NCBI GenBank assembly: GCA_949288685.1
Contig: CASELB010000177.1
Span: 1 to 21,239 of the forward strand
Length of the DNA: 21,239 nt
DNA from: an uncultured bacterium
Lineage (GTDB): Bacteria; Cyanobacteriota; Vampirovibrionia; Gastranaerophilales; Gastranaerophilaceae
Reading direction: 5' to 3'
Shown: positions 7,648 through 15,100 of the stretch, in pieces
Position numbering within the stretch: the stretch's first letter is position 1
Layout of the letters: the number at the start of each line of letters is the position of its first letter
Notes under the pieces: generated by a model
What the model saw: only the letters and a program-made list of their open reading frames with translations
Databases searched by the model: none
Told to the model about the DNA's origin: nothing
Made by a program: the position numbers and the translations under genes

Positions 7648-8255
7648 ACTGACCTTATAAGCCCGACAACTTCGCCGATTATTGTTACGTTGTTCAAGTC
7701 TTCGTCTTTTATAACGCGCGGTCTGTAATCTTCATTGTCAGATTTGACAATCAGTTCATCAATATTTTTTGACAAACGTTTTACAAAAAACTCATTTTTG
7801 TAGCAGAATACATAAATTTTATCGTCATTAACCTGTTCGTTACCTTGTTTGTGTTCGATTATGAGTTTGTCGCCGGTATTTATAAAAGGTGACATGCTGT
7901 TTCCGGATGCGTTAATTATTGAATATTTTTTCTTTGAAGAAAAATTATTGATAAATAGCCTTGAAACGCTAACCTGGGTTTTGTCTTCGGAAAAAATAAT
8001 ATTTCCGTCGCCGCAGCTTGCAAAGACGTCCTGATAATAATCGATTTTAACAGAATCACTGCCTGCTGAACTCAGTAAATCAACACAAAATCTTTCTTCA
8101 AGTTTATTCAATTCAGAAACTGTTAATTCACTATTTGTTTTAATTCTGTTACTAATAGTTTGTCTTGTAACGCCAAGAACTTCTGCAATCATTGACTGGT
8201 TGACCGGAATTCCTGCTTTTCTGGTTATAAGAGCTGTTAAATCTTTAATTTTCAT
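7644..8255 (-). CDS. HTH-S24 (LexA/CI-like) transcriptional repressor
   Basis: A two-domain repressor of 203 aa. Residues about 15-40 form a helix-turn-helix (AEVLGVTRQTISNRI). Residues about 110-203 form an S24 peptidase domain: nucleophile Ser120 in GNSMSPF, INTGD at 125-129, and general-base Lys159 in FFVKRL. A Cys-Gly pair at 81-82 lies 39 residues before Ser120, close to the spacing seen in LexA, UmuD and lambda CI, so RecA-stimulated self-cleavage is possible. This is inferred from spacing only. ATG 8255 has GAGG 4 nt upstream. The promoter (8336-8364) lies among TTGAC/GTCAA half-sites shared with the divergent cassette promoter. It probably represses itself and the three small genes at 8417-9172. 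It resembles phage repressors more than host LexA. Confidence 0.9.
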   Translation of the reverse strand: MKIKDLTALITRKAGIPVNQSMIAEVLGVTRQTISNRIKTNSELTVSELNKLEERFCVDLLSSAGSDSVKIDYYQDVFASCGDGNIIFSEDKTQVSVSRLFINNFSSKKKYSIINASGNSMSPFINTGDKLIIEHKQGNEQVNDDKIYVFCYKNEFFVKRLSKNIDELIVKSDNEDYRPRVIKDEDLNNVTIIGEVVGLIRSV

Positions 8256-8274
8256 AATACCTCACAATAACTAC

Positions 8275-8303
8275 TTGACTTTGGTCAAATAATGTTTTAC
8301 AAT
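8275..8303 (+). promoter_or_regulatory. Rightward promoter of the small-gene cassette, with operator inside
   Basis: TTGACT (8275-8280), a 17-nt spacer and TACAAT (8298-8303). The -35 box is the left arm of a perfect inverted repeat, TTGAC-TTTG-GTCAA (8275-8288), so a bound repressor would block polymerase. The predicted start is near 8310, leaving a leader of about 105 nt before the first ATG. The whole element is closely matched at 21058-21093. Confidence 0.65.
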
Positions 8304-8335
8304 ATGTATATTGATGTAAACCTTTGTACTAATCC

Positions 8336-8364
8336 ATTATGACACATACTTGTCAAAAGGTCAA
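8336..8364 (-). promoter_or_regulatory. Leftward promoter of the S24 repressor gene
   Basis: On the minus strand there is TTGACC (complement of 8359-8364), a 17-nt spacer and CATAAT (complement of 8336-8341). The -35 box overlaps the half-site pair TTGTC-AAAAG-GTCAA (8350-8364), which suggests autoregulation. Confidence 0.65.
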
Positions 8365-8390
8365 TACATTTTTATATAATTGTCAAATAA
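8350..8390. promoter_or_regulatory. Second operator cluster, possible second rightward promoter
   Basis: TTGTC-AAAAG-GTCAA (8350-8364) and TTGTCAA (8380-8386) repeat the half-sites of the operator at 8275-8288. GTCAAATAAT occurs both at 8284-8293 and at 8382-8391 (GTCAAATAAT-RTT context), a direct repeat about 98 nt apart. TTGTCA (8350-8355) with TATATA (8373-8378, 17-nt spacer) could be a second rightward promoter nearer to the cassette. Confidence 0.5.
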
Positions 8391-8416
8391 TATTTTAGAA
8401 AGGAGAATTGCTTTAT

Positions 8417-8686
8417 ATGTCAAACCCCCTGCCAGACTTGGTTTCAAAAAGTGTTTCGTTTTGTAAATATTTTTTTATAAACGACAAATACTATTCAAAA
8501 AAGAGACGCATAAAGAAAATTAAAACACAAATTGTTATGCGATATATAACAGAGAAAATTTTAATTTCCGATAACTATCTTATAACAGGAACTCAGGCGC
8601 GTTTTATTGCGGAGAGGTATTTTAGAAATTTGCCGGATAAATTTGTTCTGCGGAATGCAGCTGCAATTATCAGAGAGTTAAGATAA
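8417..8686 (+). CDS. Small basic hypothetical protein, 89 aa; first gene of the repressor-controlled cassette
   Basis: I do not recognise this protein. It is basic, with a Lys/Arg-rich stretch at about 24-37 (YYSKKRRIKKIK) and a predicted helical C-terminal half ending AAAIIRELR. There is no signal peptide and no membrane helix. It could bind nucleic acid by charge, but no motif shows this. ATG 8417 was chosen, with AGGAG at 8401-8405 about 11 nt upstream. An in-frame TTG at 8408 is too close to that site. The stop overlaps the start of the next gene by one base (TAATG), which suggests coupled translation. Confidence 0.65.
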   Translation: MSNPLPDLVSKSVSFCKYFFINDKYYSKKRRIKKIKTQIVMRYITEKILISDNYLITGTQARFIAERYFRNLPDKFVLRNAAAIIRELR

Positions 8687-8943
8687 TGGAAAGAATTTTT
8701 TTGCAAAACCGTGGGCGTGTAAAAGAAAAATGGACACAGAGTGCAATTGATTGTTATGAAATAGGGAGCAGATGCGAGGCTTGTTTTTTGTTTCATGTCT
8801 ATTTTAAAAACGCGCCTTATAAATGTTATATGAAAGAAGTTGTTAAAAAATTAATAAGAAAGGTTGGTATTCCGGTTAAAAATGAGAAAAAAATATGCGA
8901 GGAGGAAAAAGGTATCTTTAAAGGATATAAAGAGTTACGGTAA
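8686..8943 (+). CDS. Small Cys-containing hypothetical protein, 85 aa
   Basis: No named family is recognised. The middle holds Cys at DCYE (23), a CEAC pair at 30-33 and a further Cys in YKCYMKE (47). This spacing could hold a metal ion, but one of the usual four ligands would have to be an unusual choice. The rest is basic and helical (KEVVKKLIRKVGIP at about 50-63). The ATG overlaps the stop of the preceding gene by one base, with an AGAGAG site about 9 nt upstream. The next gene starts inside its last 62 bases in another frame. It is probably regulated by the S24 repressor. Confidence 0.65.
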   Translation: MERIFLQNRGRVKEKWTQSAIDCYEIGSRCEACFLFHVYFKNAPYKCYMKEVVKKLIRKVGIPVKNEKKICEEEKGIFKGYKELR

Positions 8944-9172
8944 TGTACGATTAACTGACGAACAATTAAACAAACTTATTAATAATTATGGAGAAGATTT
9001 AACAATGTTTGCTATAAGATTACTGGACGATAAAATAAAATCAGAACCCCTGAACAGCCGTATGAAAAAGGCTAAAACCCATTACCAATATTTTAGGAAT
9101 GACGGTAAAATTATTTTGTTTGCACTGGAAGTTATGAATTCTTCCGAAAAATACGGACATATTTTCTATTAA
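8882..9172 (+). CDS. Small protein resembling the C-terminal domain of phage replisome proteins, 96 aa
   Basis: After a basic start (MRKKYARRKKVSLKDIKSYG) the protein reads GNVRLTDEQLNKLINNYGED, then AIRLLDDKI, then KAKTHYQYFRN. The order (asparagine-valine, LT followed by an acidic residue, YGE, a leucine-aspartate helix, then a basic residue plus HY) recalls the small C-terminal domain found in many phage replisome organiser and DnaD-like proteins (NVxLTxxE, LDxYI, YKxHY). This is recognition of a pattern, not a database match. ATG 8882 has no good ribosome binding site and overlaps the previous gene by 62 nt, so translation may depend on coupling. Alternatives are TTG 8864, or a shorter product from ATG 9005, which has GGAGA upstream. 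It is the last gene before the terminator. Confidence 0.55.
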   Translation: MRKKYARRKKVSLKDIKSYGNVRLTDEQLNKLINNYGEDLTMFAIRLLDDKIKSEPLNSRMKKAKTHYQYFRNDGKIILFALEVMNSSEKYGHIFY

Positions 9173-9211
9173 TATCATTCCCCTAATGAATACTCTAATA
9201 CATTTACCCTG

Positions 9212-9239
9212 ACCGGTGGTGATATCACCGGTTTTTTTT
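9212..9239 (+). terminator. Rho-independent terminator of the small-gene cassette
   Basis: ACCGGTG (9212-9218), a 7-nt loop, CACCGGT (9226-9232), then a run of eight T residues. The perfect GC-rich stem and T run start 40 nt after the last stop of the cassette. The inner GGTGATATCACC is itself a palindrome. Confidence 0.88.
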
Positions 9240-9260
9240 ATCGTGTTTTTAATAATCTGC

Positions 9261-9289
9261 TTGTTATTATTATATTCTTAAAATATAAT
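9261..9289 (+). promoter_or_regulatory. Promoter of the second metalloprotease gene
   Basis: TTGTTA (9261-9266), exactly 17 nt, then perfect TATAAT (9284-9289). It lies just after the cassette terminator and gives a leader of about 30 nt before GTG 9327. Confidence 0.6.
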
Positions 9290-9326
9290 ATTTAACAGGG
9301 ATATGAATTTTAAGGAGAGGGTTTTT

Positions 9327-10802
9327 GTGATAAAGCGAGTAAGTATTATCGTCGGTGTATTGGTACTGTTGTGGGGCGGTTATTTTTATCTTGAACACCG
9401 TGCGGAGTTTGATTATAAGCAGGCGCAGTCTGCTTTTGTGTCGGGCGGGGATGAAAAAGCCTTTAAACTCGCAAAAAGCGCTTATTTAAGTGATATTACA
9501 GACAATAATTACAGAAAACTGTTTCTTGATACTATAATCAGGCTTGACGGAACTTACGATGCGCAGGAAGCATTGATTTCGTTTATTGATGACGGGATTT
9601 ATGATATTTATCAGACAAAAGCGATTGAATATTTGCATACATTGGAAAAAAGGTTTGCAGAAAAATATCAGCCTAATTATATAGATTTGATACCTTACAA
9701 TGATAAAATTATACGCTGGGGAAAAAGTCCGATAAAAGTAGGAATTAAAAAACGCGACGATTTAGACCTGTACTTTATAAACGAAGTTGAAAGTGCTCTT
9801 ATGGAGTGGCAGCGGGCTACGGACAACAAATTGGTATTTGTTTTTGAGGACAGTAAGAACCCTGATATTACAATAGAATTTGAAGAATTAAACCTTGATA
9901 AGGAGAACAAAAATAACCATAATCTCTATGTTGTTGCAAATACTGAACCTGTCTTTGACGGTAATACGCTGCAAAATATGAAAATTACTATGTATACTAA
10001 AAATAATCAGGGCAAGTATTTTACAAAAGAAGAGGTGTACAATACCGCTCTTCACGAAGCGGCGCATGCGCTCGGTATTTTCGGACACAGCAGGCATCCT
10101 GAGGATGTTTTATATCTTTCTTCTCCAAATGTTGCCGGCAAAAAAGAGTATAAAAAACTTTCGGAGAGCGATATTAATACAATGAAACTTCTGTATGAAA
10201 TCAGACCCGATATAACATCAGGAAAACCGGAATACAGTATCCACCCTAAAGTAATATACGGAGAACCTGAAGAAATAAATAAAACCAAAGTGACAGAGGC
10301 GGAAAATTATATCAAACAGGCTCCTTCACTTCCAAACGGGTATATTGATTTAGCGCAGACGGCTATATTTGCAAAGGATTATGACAAAGCACGGGATTGT
10401 TTGAAACGCGCTATTAAATATGCGGTTGATAATAATACAAAGTTTATTATCTATTATGATTTTGCCGTTATCTGTTATGAAACGGGCGATATGAATAAGG
10501 CGTTGTATTACACTCAAAAGGCGCAGGAGTTTAGAAGCAAAAACAGTGTGACAGCGCTGCTTGCAAATATTTATTATAAAAAACGTGATTATAAAAAAGC
10601 AATTGAACAGTATGAAATTCTTGTAAGTGAATATCCGCAAAGTATAATGTACAGTGTTAACCTTACAAAACTATACATAAATCAGCGCAGATTGATAAAA
10701 GCGGCAAAAGTCCTTAAACATTTGATTGCTACAAATCAGGAAGCGGCTGATGATAAGCGTGTTAAGGGGCTTAAATGGGTTCTTATATTTGCCGGCAAGT
10801 AA
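9327..10802 (+). CDS. Membrane-anchored matrixin-like metalloprotease with TPRs
   Basis: A paralogue of the protein at 3403-4584. A membrane anchor or uncleaved signal lies at about residues 4-21 (RVSIIVGVLVLLWGGYFYL), with no obvious cleavage site. The zinc site is HEAAHALGIFGH at 243-254 (H243, E244, H247, probably H254). The Met-turn position reads DVLYLS, with Leu262 where Met is expected, so this copy departs from the metzincin rule. The region after it (SDINTMKLLYEIRPDIT at about 281-297) aligns well with the paralogue's RDLTTLKLLYSMVPDLT. From about 330 on come tetratricopeptide-type repeats. GTG 9327 was chosen because AAGGAGAGG lies at 9312-9320. ATG 9303 would add 8 residues but has only a poor site. 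The enzyme probably faces the periplasm; its substrate is unknown. Confidence 0.88.
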   Translation: MIKRVSIIVGVLVLLWGGYFYLEHRAEFDYKQAQSAFVSGGDEKAFKLAKSAYLSDITDNNYRKLFLDTIIRLDGTYDAQEALISFIDDGIYDIYQTKAIEYLHTLEKRFAEKYQPNYIDLIPYNDKIIRWGKSPIKVGIKKRDDLDLYFINEVESALMEWQRATDNKLVFVFEDSKNPDITIEFEELNLDKENKNNHNLYVVANTEPVFDGNTLQNMKITMYTKNNQGKYFTKEEVYNTALHEAAHALGIFGHSRHPEDVLYLSSPNVAGKKEYKKLSESDINTMKLLYEIRPDITSGKPEYSIHPKVIYGEPEEINKTKVTEAENYIKQAPSLPNGYIDLAQTAIFAKDYDKARDCLKRAIKYAVDNNTKFIIYYDFAVICYETGDMNKALYYTQKAQEFRSKNSVTALLANIYYKKRDYKKAIEQYEILVSEYPQSIMYSVNLTKLYINQRRLIKAAKVLKHLIATNQEAADDKRVKGLKWVLIFAGK

Positions 10803-10865
10803 ATATTTTCAGGAGAAATAATGAAGCCGGTATAAATTATTACGGATAAATGGGGTTCAGACTGC

Positions 10866-12059
10866 TTATTTTACAATATCATCATAAATGATTTTGCTGG
10901 CTTTCTGGATAAACTCTTTCCCTGCCGGATGATTAAAGGGTCTGTTCGCCAGAATTACAACAATATAACGTTTTCCGTTCGGGGCATAAACTATCCCTGC
11001 ATCCCCGAGCATTGTGCCGATATCACCTGTTTTGTGGATAAATAATGCTTTGGGGTCAATTCCTGCCTGTATGAGTCTGTTATTTTTAACATGGCTCATA
11101 TAATCAATAATATATTCCCTGGAGTTAACGTTTAAAAATCCCGGATTATCGAGATTATAAAGGAGTTTTGACATTTCCATGGCAGTTGTTGTATTTGTAC
11201 CGTCTAAATCAGGCAACCAGTTATTAACACGAGTTCTGCTTAATCCCCAGTCTCTTAAACCGGCATTTACATCTTCCATGGAGCCCATTTTAGACATAAG
11301 CATATTTGTTGCGGTATTGTCAGAAGTTGTTATCATATCGTGGGCAAGTTCATCTATTGTTAGTTTTAGCCCGCTGCCTTTGTATTGCAAATCTCCTGAA
11401 CCGGATGAACGGTAATAATCAGTTAAATACATTTCATCATATATTGTGAACTGATTTGCTTCAATTGATTTAAACAGTCTTACAAGAACCGGGATTTTAA
11501 TAATACTTGCTGCCGGATAAACTTCGTTTTCGTTTATTCCGAGGTAATTGCCGGAGTCATATTCCCAGACAAATATTCCCGGTTTAATCATCGGATATGA
11601 TTTCATTAAATTTCTTAACTTATACTCAAGCGGAGCAAGTTTGGTGGTTAGATACAGTGAAGAGATTTCACGGTTTTTTGTGTTTATCGGAGTTACAAAG
11701 TATTCTCCCATAAAGTATGTATTATAAACTTTTGAAGTTAAAGGGAATGCTAAATCTCTGATATTGACTTTTGAATCAATTATACTGCCGGATTTTCCTA
11801 TGAACCCGTTTTGTTCCTGGGTTAGCCTGACATTTTGTTTTATATAGGTTTGATAGTACAGACGGTTGAATACATGTGGTAATACAAAATACGCTACTGC
11901 AAGAATGACAGAAAGAGCGAGCGAACGTGATAAAAAGTTTAAGATGGGGTTGCGCTTTTTAACAACTTTATGTTTTACAACGGTACGCCTGTTAATACGC
12001 CGCCTCTTGACACGCGTATAGTCTATTTTTTCTGCTGTGCGGTAACTGTATGCGTACAA
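10866..12059 (-). CDS. Class A beta-lactamase-fold serine hydrolase, membrane anchored
   Basis: The N-terminus is very basic (residues 17-36), followed by one membrane helix at about 43-60. The large outer domain has the penicillin-recognising motifs SIIK (Ser185, Lys188), SDN (246-248) and KTG (343-345), in the order and spacing of class A beta-lactamases. In class A enzymes the omega loop carries the deacylating Glu166; the matching stretch here reads TRVNNWLPDLDGTNTTT, with Leu282 in that place and Asp in place of the partner Asn. Efficient beta-lactam hydrolysis is therefore unlikely, and a role on cell-wall peptides or simple penicillin binding is more likely. The start is TTG 12059 with GGGGAGAAGG 4-5 nt upstream; no ATG is available nearby. 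The gene follows the calpain-like gene by 87 nt on the same strand, and its ribosome binding site can pair with sequence in that gap. Confidence 0.88.
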   Translation of the reverse strand: MYAYSYRTAEKIDYTRVKRRRINRRTVVKHKVVKKRNPILNFLSRSLALSVILAVAYFVLPHVFNRLYYQTYIKQNVRLTQEQNGFIGKSGSIIDSKVNIRDLAFPLTSKVYNTYFMGEYFVTPINTKNREISSLYLTTKLAPLEYKLRNLMKSYPMIKPGIFVWEYDSGNYLGINENEVYPAASIIKIPVLVRLFKSIEANQFTIYDEMYLTDYYRSSGSGDLQYKGSGLKLTIDELAHDMITTSDNTATNMLMSKMGSMEDVNAGLRDWGLSRTRVNNWLPDLDGTNTTTAMEMSKLLYNLDNPGFLNVNSREYIIDYMSHVKNNRLIQAGIDPKALFIHKTGDIGTMLGDAGIVYAPNGKRYIVVILANRPFNHPAGKEFIQKASKIIYDDIVK

Positions 12060-12064
12060 AATAC

Positions 12065-12144
12065 CTTCTCCCCATTACATAATAGCATTTTTAAAGTTTT
12101 GATTTCAATTAAAAACGCGAAATATCATACGTATGGGGGAGAAG
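12065..12144 (-). promoter_or_regulatory. Inverted repeat that could mask the ribosome binding site of the class A-like gene
   Basis: In the minus-strand transcript, CTTCTCCCCCATAC (complement of 12131-12144) can pair with GTAATGGGGAGAAG (complement of 12065-12078). That gives nine unbroken pairs plus four more across small bulges. The right arm contains the ribosome binding site of the TTG start at 12059. The two arms are 52 nt apart. Confidence 0.5.
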
Positions 12145-12146
12145 AA

Positions 12147-15100
12147 TTATGAAAACTCTGATACATACATCCAGTCACAGCGGGCAGCAATTTCGTCGAA
12201 TGTATATGAAGATTCTAATTTTGTATTATAAGGATCTTGAACGTACACTCTTCCGTTTTCAATCTTTGTTATTGCGTATGCGTGTCCGTTAAATCCGAGG
12301 TTTATTGAAATGTTTGATTTCCCTTCAAGCTCTTCTAAAATCTGTTTTATTTTTTGGCTGTGGATTTTTTTCATTTTTTTAACATCACCGCTAACAACTC
12401 CGTTTTCATCCGTTTTGGCAACAAAATATTTTGAAGTCTTAACGTTGTTGCCGGTCAGGAGACTTACTCCTTCTTCCGGTGTTCCGCCGTATAAATGGTA
12501 TAACAGTGCAGTATTACTACCACCCTGTCTCTGCATGTACATGTAATTTGAAACGTCTATTATGTATTGTCCGTCAGTGTTTCGTGATAATACACCCATA
12601 TCTTGCAGTGTTTTAGTATTGAGTTTATCTTCGCCCATACGGACAAATGCTCCTGCATATTCAAGCATATTTACCCATTTAGGACTGTTAGATAATGCAT
12701 ATTTTTTATCGTGTTTGTTTCTGGGAACTTCACCGTTTGGAAATTTGTATTCATACTTGCTGTTCGGAAGTTTGATATAAATATCGTTACCTTCCTGTCT
12801 GAATAATTTTAGAATATTTATACGTGTAGACGGGTTCTGGTACATATTGTGAACAGACTCTAAAAACCAGCAGTTGCCTGCATATTTTGCGTTTTTGTTC
12901 TGATTTATATTAAAACGTTCAAACGGCGGGAATAGTTCCAGGTATTTTTCTTTTGTCATATTAACTTTAACCATGCTTTTGCCGTCATTAATGTATAGTT
13001 GTGAGCCGACTTCTACGACTTCACCGGTTTGTGTGGTTTTAAATACCTGATTTAAATCGGTATTGGAAGAGTATTCCCTTAGTATGGATTCACCGGCGCT
13101 AAGTTTCTTACAATCTTCCATTAACGCTGATGACATCCGTGTATTTTTACTTGTGTTTACACAAATATCTTGTAGTACATCAAATCCTATTTTTCCTTCT
13201 TCAATGAGTTTTAATATTCCCGAATTTTGAATATCCTGATATAGCGGGCTGTTATCTTTTTTTATTTTATGCAGTGCTTCCGAAATGCTTTTTAATTCCT
13301 CACTGCTCAAATTTGAACCGCGCTTGGCGGCAAGGTTTGTTACATAATCATGAACTTCATTCCATGAAAGGTCGCGTGTAAATATATCTGAGAAACTATA
13401 TTTATGATTTTCACTAATTCTGGCAGTAGGTTCAGCAGAATGTACTTTAGCTTTTTTCCCGGCATGAATACCTGTTGCGATATTAATTAATTGTGCAATA
13501 CCTTCTCCTTGCAGATCAACCTCTCCGGTAATTGCCATATCAGTTAGAAGTCCCATTACTGCGTCAGAACCGTACTCTCCTATGTAGGCAATGAGTTTGG
13601 GACATTGTTTCATAAGTTCCTGTCCGATTACTGCTGAGGTTTTACCTACTGCGCCGCCGGCTGCGGTGAGTGCCAGACCTGTTAAAATTTCCGATTTTAT
13701 AGCTTCTCTGTCTTTCGGTGTAAGTCCGCCGTCTTTTGTTGAGGCTTCCGCATAAGAAACCGCTGCCGCGCCGAATGCACTTGTTGCAAGTCCGATTCCT
13801 ATGGGTATTAATGCTCCTCCGCTAATGATACACGGTACTGCTCCTGCTGCTGTTACAAGTATTTTGGCATAGCCGACTCCAGCATCCTGGCTTGTTTGAA
13901 ATTTCTCGGCTAAATCAACCGCATTTTTCTCACCGTATGCCATTGCATACCTTGCACCAAGCTCTCTTTCACACTGTTCCAGCGGTTTGCCGTCTATTGA
14001 AGTTTGGATTTTTGAATTTAAATCTTTTTGAATTTTATGTGCAAGTTCTGCTAAAGTCGTATATTTGTTGCTATTGTCTCCGAAATCAATTATTCCGTCT
14101 TTTACTGTGGCATTCGGGTATCCGTATTCTTTAAGTTTTTCGCAGGCATTTGTTCCGTATAAGTCTTCAAGTGTTTTTATAATTCGATTGCTTAAGTCGT
14201 TATACGCCTGTTCCGCTTTTTCAGGTGGGGCGTTTGTGTGGTCTAATTCTTCCAGATTTTTCAGCGGTTCATTCAGGTTTCCTGTTAATTCTGCAATTCT
14301 GTTATTTACGGAAACAAGGATTTTTACTTTCCGTTCCTGTTCCGCATATTTGTTTACCATATCCGCATCAAATTCCACACCCTGTTCTAATTCAAACACC
14401 TGTTCAAAAGACAGCGGTTCCAGGGCAGTGTCAGACTGTAAAATTCCGTCAATAGAATTGGGGCTTATTACGGAAAATCCGTCGCCATCGTTTGATGTAA
14501 AGGCTTTTGACGCTAAATCTTTTAATGTATTCTCCACAAGCTGCGGATATTCACCGTTTTCTGCGTTTTTTAAAGTTGTTATCAGTACTTCTAATTCTCC
14601 TACGGTCATTTTACCGACAGCTTTTTCTATCATAGCTGTTTCATCGGGTTTTAAGTTTTCTCCGCCGAGCAGTACTTTTAAAAACTCAATCTTAGTTTCT
14701 ATATAATCTTTCTTAGTAATTCCTCCGTTGGCTTGCGCCTTTTTTAAAAGCATTCCTGAAGCCATGTTGCCGGCAAGTTGTCTGTATACTTTATCACCGG
14801 CATATTCTGTATTCCAGAATTCTTTTATTGAATTCCACGCTTGACTTATACTGCCCCCCTGTGCTTTGTAGTATATTTGCATGCCCATTTGTGCATTTGA
14901 GAGGATATTATTTGCGGCATTATCGTACGCTTGTGCGGTGTACAAAGACTCAAAAGACTCATATACCATATTATTGTTATTTTTGCTAAATAACTCTTTT
15001 ACGCTTGATATGGACATATTCATTACACTTGCAAAAAATGAAATACTTTCATTTTCATCAAGAATTTTGTCTCCGCCGCTGTATTTTTCTAAATCAGATT

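Noticed and set aside
8256..9240. Complete prophage or integrative element
   Set aside because: A phage-type repressor switch is present, but no integrase, att repeats, structural or lysis genes are visible on either side.
12149..12290. Plus-strand ATG with a perfect-looking GGGGGAGAAG ribosome binding site just before it
   Set aside because: The frame is only about 40-50 codons and lies antisense to the end of the calpain-like gene. The purine-rich site is better explained as one arm of the inverted repeat that pairs with the real ribosome binding site.
14065..14706. Long open frame (213 codons) on the plus strand opposite the calpain-like gene
   Set aside because: It is a mirror of the coding bias of the real gene on the other strand. 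It is rich in Ser and Phe, lacks a domain, and has no promoter or convincing ribosome binding site.
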